Assembly (NCBI RefSeq): GCF_000222485.1
Contig: NC_015914.1
Location: forward strand, 2,304,501 to 2,368,500
Direction of reading: 5' to 3'
Source: Cyclobacterium marinum DSM 745
GTDB taxonomy: Bacteria; Bacteroidota; Bacteroidia; Cytophagales; Cyclobacteriaceae
DNA length: 64,000 nucleotides
Shown: positions 19,416 to 29,008 of the stretch, piece after piece
Position numbering within the stretch: position 1 is the first letter of the stretch
Layout: every line of letters starts with the position of its first letter
Notes under the pieces: generated by a model
Databases searched by the model: none
Told to the model about the DNA's origin: nothing
Seen by the model: only the letters and a program-made list of their open reading frames with translations
Made by a program: the position numbers and the translations under genes

Positions 19416-19452
19416 AAAAAACCCTGTTCACTCAATAGAGAACAGGGTTTTT
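19416..19452 (-). terminator. Bidirectional terminator after the nqr operon
   Basis: A 13-bp stem pairs AAAAACCCTGTTC (17 to 29 of 194xx) with GAACAGGGTTTTT (19440-19452), with A and T runs at the two ends. It lies between nqrE and DUF502 and ends the minus-strand nqr transcript. Its presence directly after nqrE confirms that nqrF is not part of this transcript. Confidence 0.87.
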
Positions 19453-19485
19453 AATGAAATATTCTAATTGAATATAAACCTAATA

Positions 19486-20097
19486 TTATAAATCAATTCC
19501 CATAAATGACATGAATGCAATCCCCATGAGACCTGTTATCAGCATGGTGATGCCTAGTCCTTTAAGACCATTTGGAACGTTGGAGTATTTTAATTTTTCT
19601 CTGATGGCTGCTAAAGCTACTATTGCAAGGAAAAAGCCTGTTCCTGACCCAAACCCATACACTGTTGCTTCAGCAAGTGTATAATCTCTTTGAGCCATAA
19701 ATAGAGATCCACCCAAGATCGCACAGTTTACAGCGATTAGAGGAAGGAAAATACCCAAGGCACCATACAATGCAGGAGCAAATTTCTCCACAACCATTTC
19801 CACCAATTGTACCATTGCAGCGATAATGGCGATAAACATTATGAATCGTAGGAAAGTAAGGTCTATATTGGCAAAAGATTCGCCAAGAAAAGACAGCGCT
19901 CCTTCTTTCAAAACAAATTCATTCAATAACCAGTTAAGCGGGACTGTGATTGTCAATACGAATATAACGGCAGCACCCAAACCTAAGGCTGTACTTACTT
20001 TTTTGGATACTGCCAAAAAAGAACACATACCCAGGAAGTAGGCAAAAACCATGTTGTCAATAAAAATTGACCTAATTGCTAAGCTAAATAATTCCAT
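19486..20097 (-). CDS. nqrE: Na+-translocating NADH:quinone reductase subunit E
   Basis: A 203-residue membrane protein with about six hydrophobic helices, opening [29 protein letters not shown]. Motifs typical of NqrE/RnfA are present, including the conserved cysteines in YFLGMCSFL and [15 protein letters not shown] that in NqrD/E hold an iron centre in the membrane. It forms part of the sodium-pumping complex that passes electrons from NADH to quinone. It is the last gene of the nqrABCDE run, separated by 13 bp from nqrD, and a terminator follows. Confidence 0.94.
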   Translation of the reverse strand: MELFSLAIRSIFIDNMVFAYFLGMCSFLAVSKKVSTALGLGAAVIFVLTITVPLNWLLNEFVLKEGALSFLGESFANIDLTFLRFIMFIAIIAAMVQLVEMVVEKFAPALYGALGIFLPLIAVNCAILGGSLFMAQRDYTLAEATVYGFGSGTGFFLAIVALAAIREKLKYSNVPNGLKGLGITMLITGLMGIAFMSFMGIDL

Positions 20098-20110
20098 TGT
20101 TCCTGTTTAA

Positions 20111-20794
20111 TTAATGTTCTACATATCCTGTTTTGGATCTTTGGACCCAAATCAACAATCCCAATATAATGAATGCACCTACAGGAGATACCATAAGACC
20201 ATTGGTGGCAAGCTGGAAATCTTCGCCAAATAATCCAGAGACGTAATCAAAAACAGGAACGCCAAATACAGCTCCTGATCCCCATAGCTCTCTAAAGAAT
20301 GCGACGGTAAGAATGATCCAAGAATATCCTAAAGCACTTCCAAAACCATCCAATATTGAATCGTAAGGTTTGTTACCAAGGGCAAATGCTTCTAGACGTC
20401 CCATTACGATACAGTTGGTAATGATTAGTCCTACGAAAACAGACAATTCCTTGTACATATCGTATGCGAAAGCTTTTAGCACCTCATTTACCAAAGTTAC
20501 CAAGGTTGCTACAACAGCCAACTGAACAATGATCCTAACTCGTCCTGGAATCTTATTCCTTAGTAAGGAAATGGTTAAGTTAGACATTACTACCACAAAA
20601 ATAACCGACAAGGCCATTACCAAGGTAGGCTGCATTTGTGTTGTTACTGCCAAGGCAGAACAAATTCCCAATACCTGAATGGTGATAGGGTTGTCGTCCA
20701 CCAAGGGGTCAGTAATTAGCTTTTTTCTCCTTTTAGAAAGAAAAGCTTCTGAATCCTTTACTTTTATTGCTTTTTCAGCGGTTTCTGTACTCAT
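20111..20794 (-). CDS. nqrD: Na+-translocating NADH:quinone reductase subunit D
   Basis: This 227-residue subunit has about six membrane helices and the NqrD/RnfE motifs DDNPITIQVLGICSALAVTT and VGLIITNCIVMGRLEAFA. The latter contains the Cys that with NqrE ligates a membrane iron centre. The N-terminus (MSTETAEKAIKVKDSEAFLSK) is a short extra polar tail compared with the roughly 210-residue proteobacterial protein. It lies 27 bp after nqrC in the operon. Confidence 0.94.
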   Translation of the reverse strand: MSTETAEKAIKVKDSEAFLSKRRKKLITDPLVDDNPITIQVLGICSALAVTTQMQPTLVMALSVIFVVVMSNLTISLLRNKIPGRVRIIVQLAVVATLVTLVNEVLKAFAYDMYKELSVFVGLIITNCIVMGRLEAFALGNKPYDSILDGFGSALGYSWIILTVAFFRELWGSGAVFGVPVFDYVSGLFGEDFQLATNGLMVSPVGAFIILGLLIWVQRSKTGYVEH

Positions 20795-20821
20795 AATTTC
20801 TTTGTATTGAAATTTTTACAA

Positions 20822-21589
20822 TTAATTCATAGCCACTTTAGAACCACCTTCTTTTATTTTTTCCATATAGGACTGGTAATGCTGAAGGTAGTTTTTTAGC
20901 ATATTGTTAACACCATCACCTGTAATGGTTGCTCCGGACATGCCATCAATTTTATGTGGATCGTTTGAGTAATCTTTTCCTTCACCTTTCTGCATGTTTA
21001 CGGAAACAAGTTCACCTTCTTCATTGTAGATAGACTTGTCTTTGTACCGTTGTTGCACTTCTGTTGTAGTGATTCTGGCACCCAATCCGGGGGTTTCACC
21101 AGCATGCGATAGGGTCACACCTTCAATGGTGTCCATGTCAGTTTTTAAAGCAACATAACCCCAGATACTGTCCCATAATCCACTACCATAAACCGGTAAG
21201 ATATAGGCAAGAGCAGTTTCTTCATTTCCTTCATCTAAGAAGATAAATACAGGATACAATCGATCCTCAGGAGCTCTTTTGTAATTTTTACCAACATCCA
21301 CAGTTTCTGCAGATACGGCAACTCCGTCTTGTTCTTCAACTTCTTCTCCTTGGATGTTAACTACTTTTGAAGAAATTCTGCTTGCGTAAAACTCATTCAC
21401 TTCTTCCGGCTTCATTTCGGCTATTTCTTCAGCCGGCAAAACTGCACCTAGAATTTGTTTTTTAGTATCAAGTTCTTCAGCTTTCTTTTGAATTGGCTTT
21501 AAAACTTCAGAGGTACCTGACAATAATAAACCCAATACGACGGTCAAAATGACCGAAAATGTAATAATATAAGCGTTAGACTGTTGCAC
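20822..21589 (-). CDS. nqrC: Na+-translocating NADH:quinone reductase subunit C
   Basis: A 255-residue protein with one N-terminal membrane helix (AYIITFSVILTVVLGLLLSG) and a periplasmic FMN domain. The covalent flavin motif is KIDGMSGATITGDG, with the threonine at about 221. HAGETPGLGARI is also typical. The start is GTG at 21589: an AGGAGG sits seven bases upstream and the start overlaps the end of nqrB by 14 bp, so coupling is likely. FMN attachment needs an ApbE-type flavin transferase, which is not in the window. Confidence 0.93.
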   Translation of the reverse strand: MQQSNAYIITFSVILTVVLGLLLSGTSEVLKPIQKKAEELDTKKQILGAVLPAEEIAEMKPEEVNEFYASRISSKVVNIQGEEVEEQDGVAVSAETVDVGKNYKRAPEDRLYPVFIFLDEGNEETALAYILPVYGSGLWDSIWGYVALKTDMDTIEGVTLSHAGETPGLGARITTTEVQQRYKDKSIYNEEGELVSVNMQKGEGKDYSNDPHKIDGMSGATITGDGVNNMLKNYLQHYQSYMEKIKEGGSKVAMN

Positions 21590-22778
21590 GTTGTAACCTC
21601 CTTTTCTTGTTAGCTTTAACTACATAATAATCAATAAGCGGTGCAAATACATTCATAAATAACACAGCGAGCATGATGCCCTCAGGGTAGGCAGGGTTAG
21701 TAACCCGAATAATAATTGTGAGGACACCTATTAGTAAACCATAAATCCATTTTCCAGATTCCGTTTGAGCGGCTGAAACAGGATCTGTAGCCATAAATAC
21801 TATACCAAAAGCTACACCTCCCATTACCAAATGATAATGCGCCGGCATTGCCATAAATTCGTTTACCGCAAGGGCTTGCATGACTACTGCCATTAGATAA
21901 GCGCCTGCAAATCCACTGAAAATTATTTTCCAACTACCTACTCCGGTAAATATTAAAATTGCAGCGCCGATAAGCACCATTAATGTGGAAGTTTCTCCAA
22001 TTGATCCGGGAATAAATCCCATAAATAAGTTTTGAAAGCTAAACATATTGTCCATCAAAACTGAATTATGACTAGCCAAATTAGCTACTGCATTCACGCC
22101 TTCTTGTCCGGATTGGTAAGCTACAGCCAAAGCAGTAGCACCTGAAAATCCATCAACAGGCATTTTGTCTCCTAAATAGGTCCATACCTGATCACCTGAT
22201 ATTTGAGCAGGGTAGGCAAAATATAAAAATGCCCTGGCAGTCATCGCCACATTTAAAATATTCATTCCTGTTCCACCAAACACTTCCTTGGCAATAACCA
22301 CAGCAAACACTGTTGCCAATGCAACTTGCCATAATGGAGTAGTTGCGGGAACTACCAAAGGAATCAACATTCCTGTTACTAAGAAACCTTCATTGATTGG
22401 GTGCTTCCTTACTACGGCAAATACTGCCTCTACGATACCCCCTGCAGTGTAAGCTACCAATACTATAGGTAATACTAGGGTCAAACCTAATACAAACTTG
22501 TCACCAAAGGTGGCCGCTTCTCCTACTGCCAAATAGTGCATGTGGCCGGTATTGTAAATACCAAATAACAAACAGGGGATCATGGCAATGACCACTGTAA
22601 TCATCATCCTTTTCAGGTCGATGGCATCTTTTACCTGAGCGCCTTTTGTGGCAGCTGTATGGTTGGGTGAAAACATAAATGTTTCTCCTGCCTCATACAG
22701 GTAATAAAGATTTTCCAATTTTCCTCCCTTTTGGAATAAGGGTTTCTGTTTATCCAACAGATCTCGTAAAAACTTCAT
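21576..22778 (-). CDS. nqrB: Na+-translocating NADH:quinone reductase subunit B
   Basis: A 400-residue membrane subunit with about ten helices that carries the sodium channel. The covalent FMN motif VDGFSGATAL is present (Thr about 215). GFLVTGMLIPLVVPATTPLW and EVFGGTGMNILNVAMTARAFLYFAYP are conserved NqrB/RnfD segments. Like other NqrB proteins it has a polar N-terminal tail before the first helix. It starts 5 bp after nqrA. Confidence 0.95.
   Translation of the reverse strand: MKFLRDLLDKQKPLFQKGGKLENLYYLYEAGETFMFSPNHTAATKGAQVKDAIDLKRMMITVVIAMIPCLLFGIYNTGHMHYLAVGEAATFGDKFVLGLTLVLPIVLVAYTAGGIVEAVFAVVRKHPINEGFLVTGMLIPLVVPATTPLWQVALATVFAVVIAKEVFGGTGMNILNVAMTARAFLYFAYPAQISGDQVWTYLGDKMPVDGFSGATALAVAYQSGQEGVNAVANLASHNSVLMDNMFSFQNLFMGFIPGSIGETSTLMVLIGAAILIFTGVGSWKIIFSGFAGAYLMAVVMQALAVNEFMAMPAHYHLVMGGVAFGIVFMATDPVSAAQTESGKWIYGLLIGVLTIIIRVTNPAYPEGIMLAVLFMNVFAPLIDYYVVKANKKRRLQRATV
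21597..21602 (-). promoter_or_regulatory. Strong Shine-Dalgarno setting the nqrC GTG start
   Basis: On the minus strand AGGAGG lies inside the last codons of nqrB, seven bases before GTG 21589. Clear Shine-Dalgarno sites are uncommon in Bacteroidota, and here it supports a non-ATG start that overlaps the previous gene. Confidence 0.7.
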
Positions 22779-22783
22779 ATTTC

Positions 22784-24145
22784 TTAACTGTATTGAATGA
22801 GTTCTATACCTTTTCTAATTAATTGCTGAACCGGGTGTTTGGAAACATCTACAAATTCACACAATGCAAGATCTTCTTCTATAACCTCGTAAATTCCCAG
22901 CTCCTCCATTTCATCAAAATCTTCTGCCATGATGGCTTTAAGCAAATACACAGGGTAAATATCCATTGGTGTCACCTTTTCAAAAACCCCTGTCTGTACA
23001 AATGCTCTAGGTTCCCCTCTTACATTGGAGTCCAATGCATATTCCTTTTTCGGGAATAAAAAGGACAATAATCCCAATGCCTTGTGAAAGCTTAATTTAT
23101 CTGCGGTAGGTTTCATCCAGCCCATAAATTCATAATAATCACCCTCAGGGATGATTGTCAATTGGTGCTGATAAAAGCCTAGATATCCGTCTTTGCTAAT
23201 TTTCTCTCCTGTCAATACATTTCCGGAAATAACCCTAAAATGATTGGATTTGGTATTCCCTTCTACATAGCTATCTACACAGCTACCTATGTAAGTCTGG
23301 GCATAAGTTGGAGTTTTCACCTCAGAACCTGTGATGGCTACCAATTTGGAGGCATCATAAATTCCATTGATTAACAATTTACCAATTTGAACTACCCCAT
23401 AAGGGTTGACGGTCCATAAAGTTTCTCCTTTATTGATTGGGGCAGTATTGTGAATTTGCACACCTACGTTTCCTGCCGGGTGAGGACCTGAGAAAGTAGT
23501 GGTTTCAACACCTTGTATAGCTCCCAACTCAGTTGATTTATTGTCAGCAGACAAGCCTAAGTAAACTTTACCATCGGTAAGTTGTTTTAGGGCATCAATT
23601 CCTGCTTGAAAATAATTGCTTTGACCTTTAAGTATGTAATCATAATCCGGAGCCAAAGGATGGGAATCAAATCCGGAAATAAAAATAGCGCGAGGGTTGT
23701 CATCAGGATTTGCTACAATTCCGTAAGGCCTTTGAATAATTTGAGGCCAAACACCAGAAGTAGTAAGTTTATCAACAATTGTCTCTCTGCTCGCCGACTT
23801 TATCCCTGAAGAGGTTAATTTCTCAAAGTTTTCAAAATTAATTTCGCCGTCAGCAAGGATTTTTATTTCCAATAACTTTCTTTTCTCTCCTCGTTTTATT
23901 TCGATGATTTCTCCTGATACAGGTGCAACATACTTTACCTTTTCCAGTTTTTTATCAAATAAAATAGGAGTGCCTGCCTTTACCGTATCACCTTCTTTCA
24001 CAAGGACCTTAGGTCTTTGCATTCCGATGAAATCTGTGGGCTTGATGGCAAAGGTTTTGACAGGTTGATAATCACCGACTTTTTTTTCGGCTTTACCTAC
24101 CAGGCGTATATCAAACCCTCTTTTAAGCTTGACTTGTTTTGACAT
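22784..24145 (-). CDS. nqrA: Na+-translocating NADH:quinone reductase subunit A
   Basis: This 453-residue peripheral subunit starts KLKRGFDIRLVGKAEKKV, characteristic of NqrA, with an RnfC-like barrel-sandwich (VKEGDTVKAGTPILFDKK, VAPVSGEIIEIKRGEKRK) and a Rossmann-like central domain. It is the first gene of nqrABCDE. It has no Fe-S cysteine motifs, which distinguishes NqrA from RnfC. The subunit helps bind quinone at the membrane surface. Confidence 0.94.
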   Translation of the reverse strand: MSKQVKLKRGFDIRLVGKAEKKVGDYQPVKTFAIKPTDFIGMQRPKVLVKEGDTVKAGTPILFDKKLEKVKYVAPVSGEIIEIKRGEKRKLLEIKILADGEINFENFEKLTSSGIKSASRETIVDKLTTSGVWPQIIQRPYGIVANPDDNPRAIFISGFDSHPLAPDYDYILKGQSNYFQAGIDALKQLTDGKVYLGLSADNKSTELGAIQGVETTTFSGPHPAGNVGVQIHNTAPINKGETLWTVNPYGVVQIGKLLINGIYDASKLVAITGSEVKTPTYAQTYIGSCVDSYVEGNTKSNHFRVISGNVLTGEKISKDGYLGFYQHQLTIIPEGDYYEFMGWMKPTADKLSFHKALGLLSFLFPKKEYALDSNVRGEPRAFVQTGVFEKVTPMDIYPVYLLKAIMAEDFDEMEELGIYEVIEEDLALCEFVDVSKHPVQQLIRKGIELIQYS

Positions 24146-24185
24146 ATTTAATTTTTGAAACTTTTTGATCCTATGAAAAACGCCT

Positions 24186-24193
24186 CAAATCTA
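24186..24193 (-). promoter_or_regulatory. Possible -7 element upstream of nqrA
   Basis: On the minus strand TAGATTTG matches the Bacteroidota -7 consensus TAnnTTTG, about 40 bases before the nqrA start. No TTG is correctly placed at -33, so this is tentative. Confidence 0.35.
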
Positions 24194-24277
24194 ATAAATT
24201 ACATTAGTTATTAGAAGATAATTCGGCGATTATTTAGCTATTTTTTATCTGTAAAACCCAATTATTTTAACGGATTC

Positions 24278-25180
24278 TTAATTGTTTGCCTTGATACTGA
24301 TTTTATTATAAGATAAAATGTGTTCTTTTACCTGATCCATTAACCACATTGGAGTGGATGTGGCCCCACAAATACCTATTTTATCTGCAGGATTGAGCCA
24401 ATCCGAGTTAATTTCAGTTTCATTTTCCACAAAATAACTTCTTGGGTTGATGTGCTTACAGACTTGATACAAGGCTTTGCCATTTGAGCTCTTTTTTCCT
24501 GCTACAAAAATTATTACATCATTGTCTTTGGAAAATTTTTGGAGTTGAGGTTCACGGTTAGATACTTGACGGCAAATAGAATCATTGGCATTGAAATCCA
24601 TTTCTTCCATGCTCCCTCTTGCTTCTTTTATCCGAGCTTCAATTTTTGCTTTCAATTCGTAAAAACCCTTCGTGCTTTTGGTAGTTTGACTGAACAAGGT
24701 TACAGGTCTGGAAAAATCAATTTGGTCCAAATCTTCATCATCCATTACTACAATTGCTTTTTCAAGCGTTTGGCCGGTAAGACCAATCACTTCTGCATGC
24801 CCTTTTTTACCATAAATTACAATTTGACCATCCTGACTTTCCATCTTGTCAAAGGCACTCTTTACCCGATGTTGTAATTTTAATACCACTGGACAAGAAG
24901 CATCGATTAGCTCAATATTATTTTTGATGGCTGTTCTGTAAGTTTCCGGTGGTTCGCCATGGGCACGAATCAGGACTTTGCAATCATGCAATTCCTCTAA
25001 GTTTTCCCTGTCAATAACCACCAAACCCTTGTCACTTAGGCGGTTTACTTCCATGGCATTGTGCACAATATCTCCAAGGCAATAGAGCTTAGAACTGCTT
25101 TCCATCTCATCCTCTGCCATTTGGATTGCGTATTCAACACCAAAACAATATCCGGAATTTTTATCTATTGTGACTTCCAT
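24278..25180 (-). CDS. ispH: 4-hydroxy-3-methylbut-2-enyl diphosphate reductase
   Basis: The last enzyme of the MEP isoprenoid pathway, forming IPP and DMAPP. The 300-residue sequence has the three cluster cysteines at 12 (SGYCFGVEYAI), 96 (DASCPVVLKL) and 203 (DSICRQVSNRE), plus LGDIVHNAMEV, IRAHGEPPE, GKKGHAEVIGL and GATSTPMWL, all part of the substrate pocket. Length is normal. It ends a two-gene unit with cmk, which lies 4 bp upstream on the same strand. Confidence 0.96.
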   Translation of the reverse strand: MEVTIDKNSGYCFGVEYAIQMAEDEMESSSKLYCLGDIVHNAMEVNRLSDKGLVVIDRENLEELHDCKVLIRAHGEPPETYRTAIKNNIELIDASCPVVLKLQHRVKSAFDKMESQDGQIVIYGKKGHAEVIGLTGQTLEKAIVVMDDEDLDQIDFSRPVTLFSQTTKSTKGFYELKAKIEARIKEARGSMEEMDFNANDSICRQVSNREPQLQKFSKDNDVIIFVAGKKSSNGKALYQVCKHINPRSYFVENETEINSDWLNPADKIGICGATSTPMWLMDQVKEHILSYNKISIKANN

Positions 25181-25184
25181 AAAG

Positions 25185-25862
25185 TTAGTTCATTCTTTCC
25201 TTGGCCAATTCAATTATTCTTGACACCTGCTCCTTAAAATCAAGATAACTGGTATCAATCTCTACGGCATCTATTGCTTTTTTTAATGGGCTTACTGATC
25301 TTCCAGAATCTATCTTATCTCTTGATTCAAGATTTTGCTTAACGATATCTAAACTAATTTTTTCACCTTTTTCTAAGAGCTCTTTCTGCCTTCTTTCTGC
25401 ACGTATGGTGGTGTCTGCAGTCATGAAAATCTTTAGCTCGGCATCGGGGAAAACAACAGTGCCAATGTCACGGCCATCCATTACAATGCCTTTTTCATTG
25501 CCCATGCGTCTTTGGATATCCACCATGGCTTGACGAACAATTGATAATTTACTTACCTGACTCACATAAGTAGATACGGCCATTCCCCTGATTTCACTTT
25601 CTACATTTTCTCCATTCATAAAAATTTCCTGAATCCCTTTGGCTTCATTGAAATGGAAAGTGATTTTTATGTTTTTAAGGGCTTTTTTAACCTCTTCATT
25701 ACCAGATAGATCGGTATTGTTTCTTAAAAAATATAGGGTGACTGCCCTATACATGGCGCCGGAATCCAAATAAGTATATTGCAGAACCTTGGCTACAGCT
25801 TTGGCTGTAGTGCTTTTTCCGCATCCTGAATACCCATCGATGGCAACGATAATTTTTTTCAT
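25185..25862 (-). CDS. cmk: Cytidylate kinase
   Basis: A 225-residue kinase phosphorylating CMP and dCMP. The P-loop is at residues 9-16 (DGYSGCGKSTTAK), followed by LDSGAMYRAVTLY, the CMP-binding VSTYVSQVSKL, and GRDIGTVVFPDAELKIFMTA with the family Asp-Arg. It is co-transcribed with ispH. On the opposite strand the adenine deaminase gene diverges from it; a candidate -7 element TATATTTG (25904-25911, minus) lies about 42 bases upstream of its start. Confidence 0.95.
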   Translation of the reverse strand: MKKIIVAIDGYSGCGKSTTAKAVAKVLQYTYLDSGAMYRAVTLYFLRNNTDLSGNEEVKKALKNIKITFHFNEAKGIQEIFMNGENVESEIRGMAVSTYVSQVSKLSIVRQAMVDIQRRMGNEKGIVMDGRDIGTVVFPDAELKIFMTADTTIRAERRQKELLEKGEKISLDIVKQNLESRDKIDSGRSVSPLKKAIDAVEIDTSYLDFKEQVSRIIELAKERMN

Positions 25863-25879
25863 TAAAGAAAAATGAAATT

Positions 25880-25941
25880 GCTTACTGCTTTCCTTTTCAT
25901 TGGCAAATATAGTATATTTATAAGTATTCTTGGCAGTAAGC
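25880..25941. promoter_or_regulatory. Inverted repeat spanning the cmk/ade divergent promoter region
   Basis: GCTTACTGC (25880-25888) and GCAGTAAGC (25933-25941) are perfect 9-bp inverted repeats 44 bp apart. Between them, on the minus strand, is a TATATTTG (25904-25911) match to the -7 element for cmk. It could be a pair of operator half-sites; the wide spacing makes an RNA stem less likely. Confidence 0.4.
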
Positions 25942-26021
25942 TTTATTTGAATTGATTTTTATTCCCAATAATGAATCTGTTGCAAGAAAATGAAATATTT
26001 TATTTTAATTTTTAGGTAAGA

Positions 26022-27656
26022 ATGTCTAAAGCTTTTAGGGTTCAAGGTAAACTTGTTGATATAGAAAATCGGGAAGTTTATCCTGTAGAAATTCAGGTGT
26101 CTGAGGGTAAGATCAACAGGATAGATCGGATTGATTCTTCTCCTGACCAATACATTCTTCCCGGCTTTATTGACGCACATGTCCATATCGAATCTTCCCT
26201 GCTTATACCTACAGAATTTGCACGCTTGGCAAGTATTCATGGTACTGTGGCCACTGTCTCTGACCCCCATGAAATTGCCAATGTTTGTGGGCTCAAAGGA
26301 GTCGAATACATGGTGGAAAATGGGAATCAATCACCTTTTAAGTTTTTCTTTGGGGCACCTTCCTGTGTGCCTGCAACGCAGTTTGAAACAGCCGGTTCAA
26401 CAATCGATAGCACTGACATCGCCAAGCTTTTAAAAAGGGATGATATTTATTATTTGGCAGAAATGATGAACTGGCCGGGTGTACTTTCAGGTGATGAGGA
26501 GGTTCTTAAAAAAATTGAATTGGCAAAAAAGTTTGGTAAACCTGTAGATGGACATGCTCCGGCATTGACAGGCGATGAGGCAGCTAGGTATATAAATGCA
26601 GGGATTACTACAGATCATGAGTGTGTTGCATTGGAAGAGGCCCGATTTAAAGCCCTGCAAGGAATGAAAATAGCCATTAGAGAAGGGAGTGCTGCAAAAA
26701 ACTTTGATGCCCTAATTGATTTAATTGATGAATTCCCGGATCAAATTATGTTTTGTTCAGACGACAAACACCCCGACAGTTTGTTGCTAGGACACATCAA
26801 TCAATTGGTGGCTAGAGCTATAGATAAAGGGAAGGATTTGTTTGCTGTGCTAAAAGCTTGCTGTATTACACCGATTCAGCATTATAACTTAGCAGTTGGT
26901 AGATTAAAACCCAATGAGCCGGCTGACTTTATTGTGGTGAAAGATTTGATTAATTTTAATGTTTTAGAAACTTATATTTCTGGAATTTTGGTGGCCAAAG
27001 AGGGGGAAAGTAAAATATTGTCCACCAAGACCGAGCCGATTAATAATTTCAATGTCAACCCGCTTTCTGCCAATGATTTTGAATTGAATCATGAAGGTGG
27101 ACAGGCTAAAGTGATAGTGGTAGAAGACTCTCAATTGATCACCGGTAAGATTTTCAGTGATGTACCCGAAAAAGATGGAAAAGTGATAGTGGATATCGAA
27201 AAAGATATTCTTAAAATTGCCATTCTAAACAGGTACCTGCCGGATGTTAAGCCCTCGGTAGCCTTGGTAAAAAATTTCGGATTAAAAAATGGGGCCATTG
27301 CCTCGTCTGTAGCACATGATTCACATAATATCATAGTGGTGGGCACAAGCGATGTGCTGATGGCTGAAGCTACTAACTTAATTATCCAAGAAAAGGGGGG
27401 ATTATCAGCTGTTAGGCCAACAGGAAATAAGGTCTTGAACTTACCTGTAGCAGGATTAATGAGTAATTCTGATGGATTTTTGGTCGCAAGTAGTTACATT
27501 GAAGTAGATAAAAAAGCGAAAGAGCTTGGAAGTGGTTTGCAATCCCCTTTTATGACCTTGAGTTTTATGGGCTTATTGGTAATCCCTCATTTAAAATTAA
27601 GTGACAAGGGATTGTTTGATAGTGACTTATTTAAGTTTGAAAAGGTTTTTGGATAG
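26022..27656 (+). CDS. ade: Adenine deaminase
   Basis: This 544-residue amidohydrolase converts adenine to hypoxanthine and ammonia in purine salvage. Metal-binding GFIDAHVHIESS (His 53 and 55), VATVSDPHEIANV, GHAPALTGDEAARYI, and FCSDDKHPDSLL are visible in order, then the C-terminal domain with HDSHNIIVVG and SPFMTLSFMGLLVIPHLKLSDKG. Its length is usual for the family. A histidine kinase gene follows after 26 bp. A decayed copy of its C-terminus lies at 29293-29424, before a second kinase. Confidence 0.95.
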   Translation: MSKAFRVQGKLVDIENREVYPVEIQVSEGKINRIDRIDSSPDQYILPGFIDAHVHIESSLLIPTEFARLASIHGTVATVSDPHEIANVCGLKGVEYMVENGNQSPFKFFFGAPSCVPATQFETAGSTIDSTDIAKLLKRDDIYYLAEMMNWPGVLSGDEEVLKKIELAKKFGKPVDGHAPALTGDEAARYINAGITTDHECVALEEARFKALQGMKIAIREGSAAKNFDALIDLIDEFPDQIMFCSDDKHPDSLLLGHINQLVARAIDKGKDLFAVLKACCITPIQHYNLAVGRLKPNEPADFIVVKDLINFNVLETYISGILVAKEGESKILSTKTEPINNFNVNPLSANDFELNHEGGQAKVIVVEDSQLITGKIFSDVPEKDGKVIVDIEKDILKIAILNRYLPDVKPSVALVKNFGLKNGAIASSVAHDSHNIIVVGTSDVLMAEATNLIIQEKGGLSAVRPTGNKVLNLPVAGLMSNSDGFLVASSYIEVDKKAKELGSGLQSPFMTLSFMGLLVIPHLKLSDKGLFDSDLFKFEKVFG

Positions 27657-27682
27657 GGGAAGCATTTTAATTAATTATAGTT

Positions 27683-29008
27683 TTGAAAAAAGGTTTTTTG
27701 GCAAGGTTAAAACGTCAAGGTAAGAAATTGTTTTTCTGGGATCAGAGTCCATCCCTAGAAATACAAGTTTTCAATGCCACCTTGGTTATTTTAATTGTTT
27801 TCGTCCTTTTTCTGGCCATAATTAATTTATGGTTGTTGAACTATAGTTTGGTGAAGCTTTGTGTTGTTGTTGCAGTCAGCCTATCTATATTTATTTATCT
27901 TTTGCGGGTTAAACATGCTTTTAAAACAGCATTTTATTTGGCAAGCTTTAGTACTTATCCGATTTTGCTTTTTAACTTTTTTCACAATGACGGCATAATT
28001 GGTCCTACTTTTTACATTCTTTCTTTGATTCATTTACTGGTTCTTAGCATAGTGAAGACCAAGCATTATGCCTTCTGGAGTACCCTGAATGTTTTGTATT
28101 ATTTTTTACTTTACTGTTTTGGACTCTATTATGGAGAACTGATACCTCAAAATTATAACAGTCAGTTTGAAATCTTAACAGACCATTTGCTTACCTATAG
28201 TGCTTCCATTCTTGGGATTACGATGATAATGTTTGCCTTGAAACGTTTTATTTCTATTCAGAAACGCAAGGTGAAAGAAAAAACATCGGCCTTGTTGAAA
28301 ATAAATAAAGACCTAAAACAAACCAACAACCAAAAAGACAAAATCATAGCCATCATTTCACATGACCTAAAAAACCCACTTCAATCCATTATTCAAACCC
28401 TGGAGTTGATTAATTCTGGAGACCTTACTGAGGAAGACATCAAATACCTTCGTAAAGAATTGCTTAAAACAACCAAAAACACGTATAAAATGATGGAAGA
28501 TATATTGGAATGGTCTTCTTTTGAATTAAAAAACGCAGCAAAAAGGGAAAAGAAAATACACATTAAAGACCTCATTGAAGATACTGTAGAGATTTTGAAT
28601 GTGATTGCCAAGCAAAAAAGCATAGATTTGGAGGTCAATTACCATCAAAACCCTCTATTAAATTTAGAAACAGATCGGCTGCTCCTTATTTTTAGAAATT
28701 TGGTGCAGAATGCCATAAAGTTTACGCTTTCAGGCGGGCATGTTATGGTTGATATTTACAGTCAAGAAGAACAATTGACCCTGCAGATAACGGATAATGG
28801 GGTTGGAATTTCTCCCAAACGCTTAGAGACTATCTTCGAACAAGATATTAAATCTACTTACGGTACCGAACAGGAGAAAGGAACTGGTATGGGGCTTCAT
28901 ATGTGCTTTCAAAGTGCCCATATGCTTAGCGGGAAATTGGAGGTGGAAAGTAAAGAAGGAGAAGGTTCAATCTTTAAGCTAGTAATTCCTACAGGAATTA
29001 ATACCTAA
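27683..29008 (+). CDS. Membrane sensor histidine kinase, paralogue A
   Basis: A 441-residue kinase with about six membrane helices in residues 30-190 and a short linker. HisKA has IAIISHDLKNPLQSI with His 227, and HATPase_c has LVQNAIKFT (N box), ITDNGVGISPKRLETIFEQD and GTGMGLHMCFQSAH. The start is TTG 27683: there is no suitable ATG, and the N-terminus it gives (KRQGKKLFFWDQSPSLEIQ) aligns with that of the paralogue at 29510. No response regulator is adjacent. It lies 26 bp after ade, so the two are probably co-transcribed. Confidence 0.87.
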   Translation: MKKGFLARLKRQGKKLFFWDQSPSLEIQVFNATLVILIVFVLFLAIINLWLLNYSLVKLCVVVAVSLSIFIYLLRVKHAFKTAFYLASFSTYPILLFNFFHNDGIIGPTFYILSLIHLLVLSIVKTKHYAFWSTLNVLYYFLLYCFGLYYGELIPQNYNSQFEILTDHLLTYSASILGITMIMFALKRFISIQKRKVKEKTSALLKINKDLKQTNNQKDKIIAIISHDLKNPLQSIIQTLELINSGDLTEEDIKYLRKELLKTTKNTYKMMEDILEWSSFELKNAAKREKKIHIKDLIEDTVEILNVIAKQKSIDLEVNYHQNPLLNLETDRLLLIFRNLVQNAIKFTLSGGHVMVDIYSQEEQLTLQITDNGVGISPKRLETIFEQDIKSTYGTEQEKGTGMGLHMCFQSAHMLSGKLEVESKEGEGSIFKLVIPTGINT

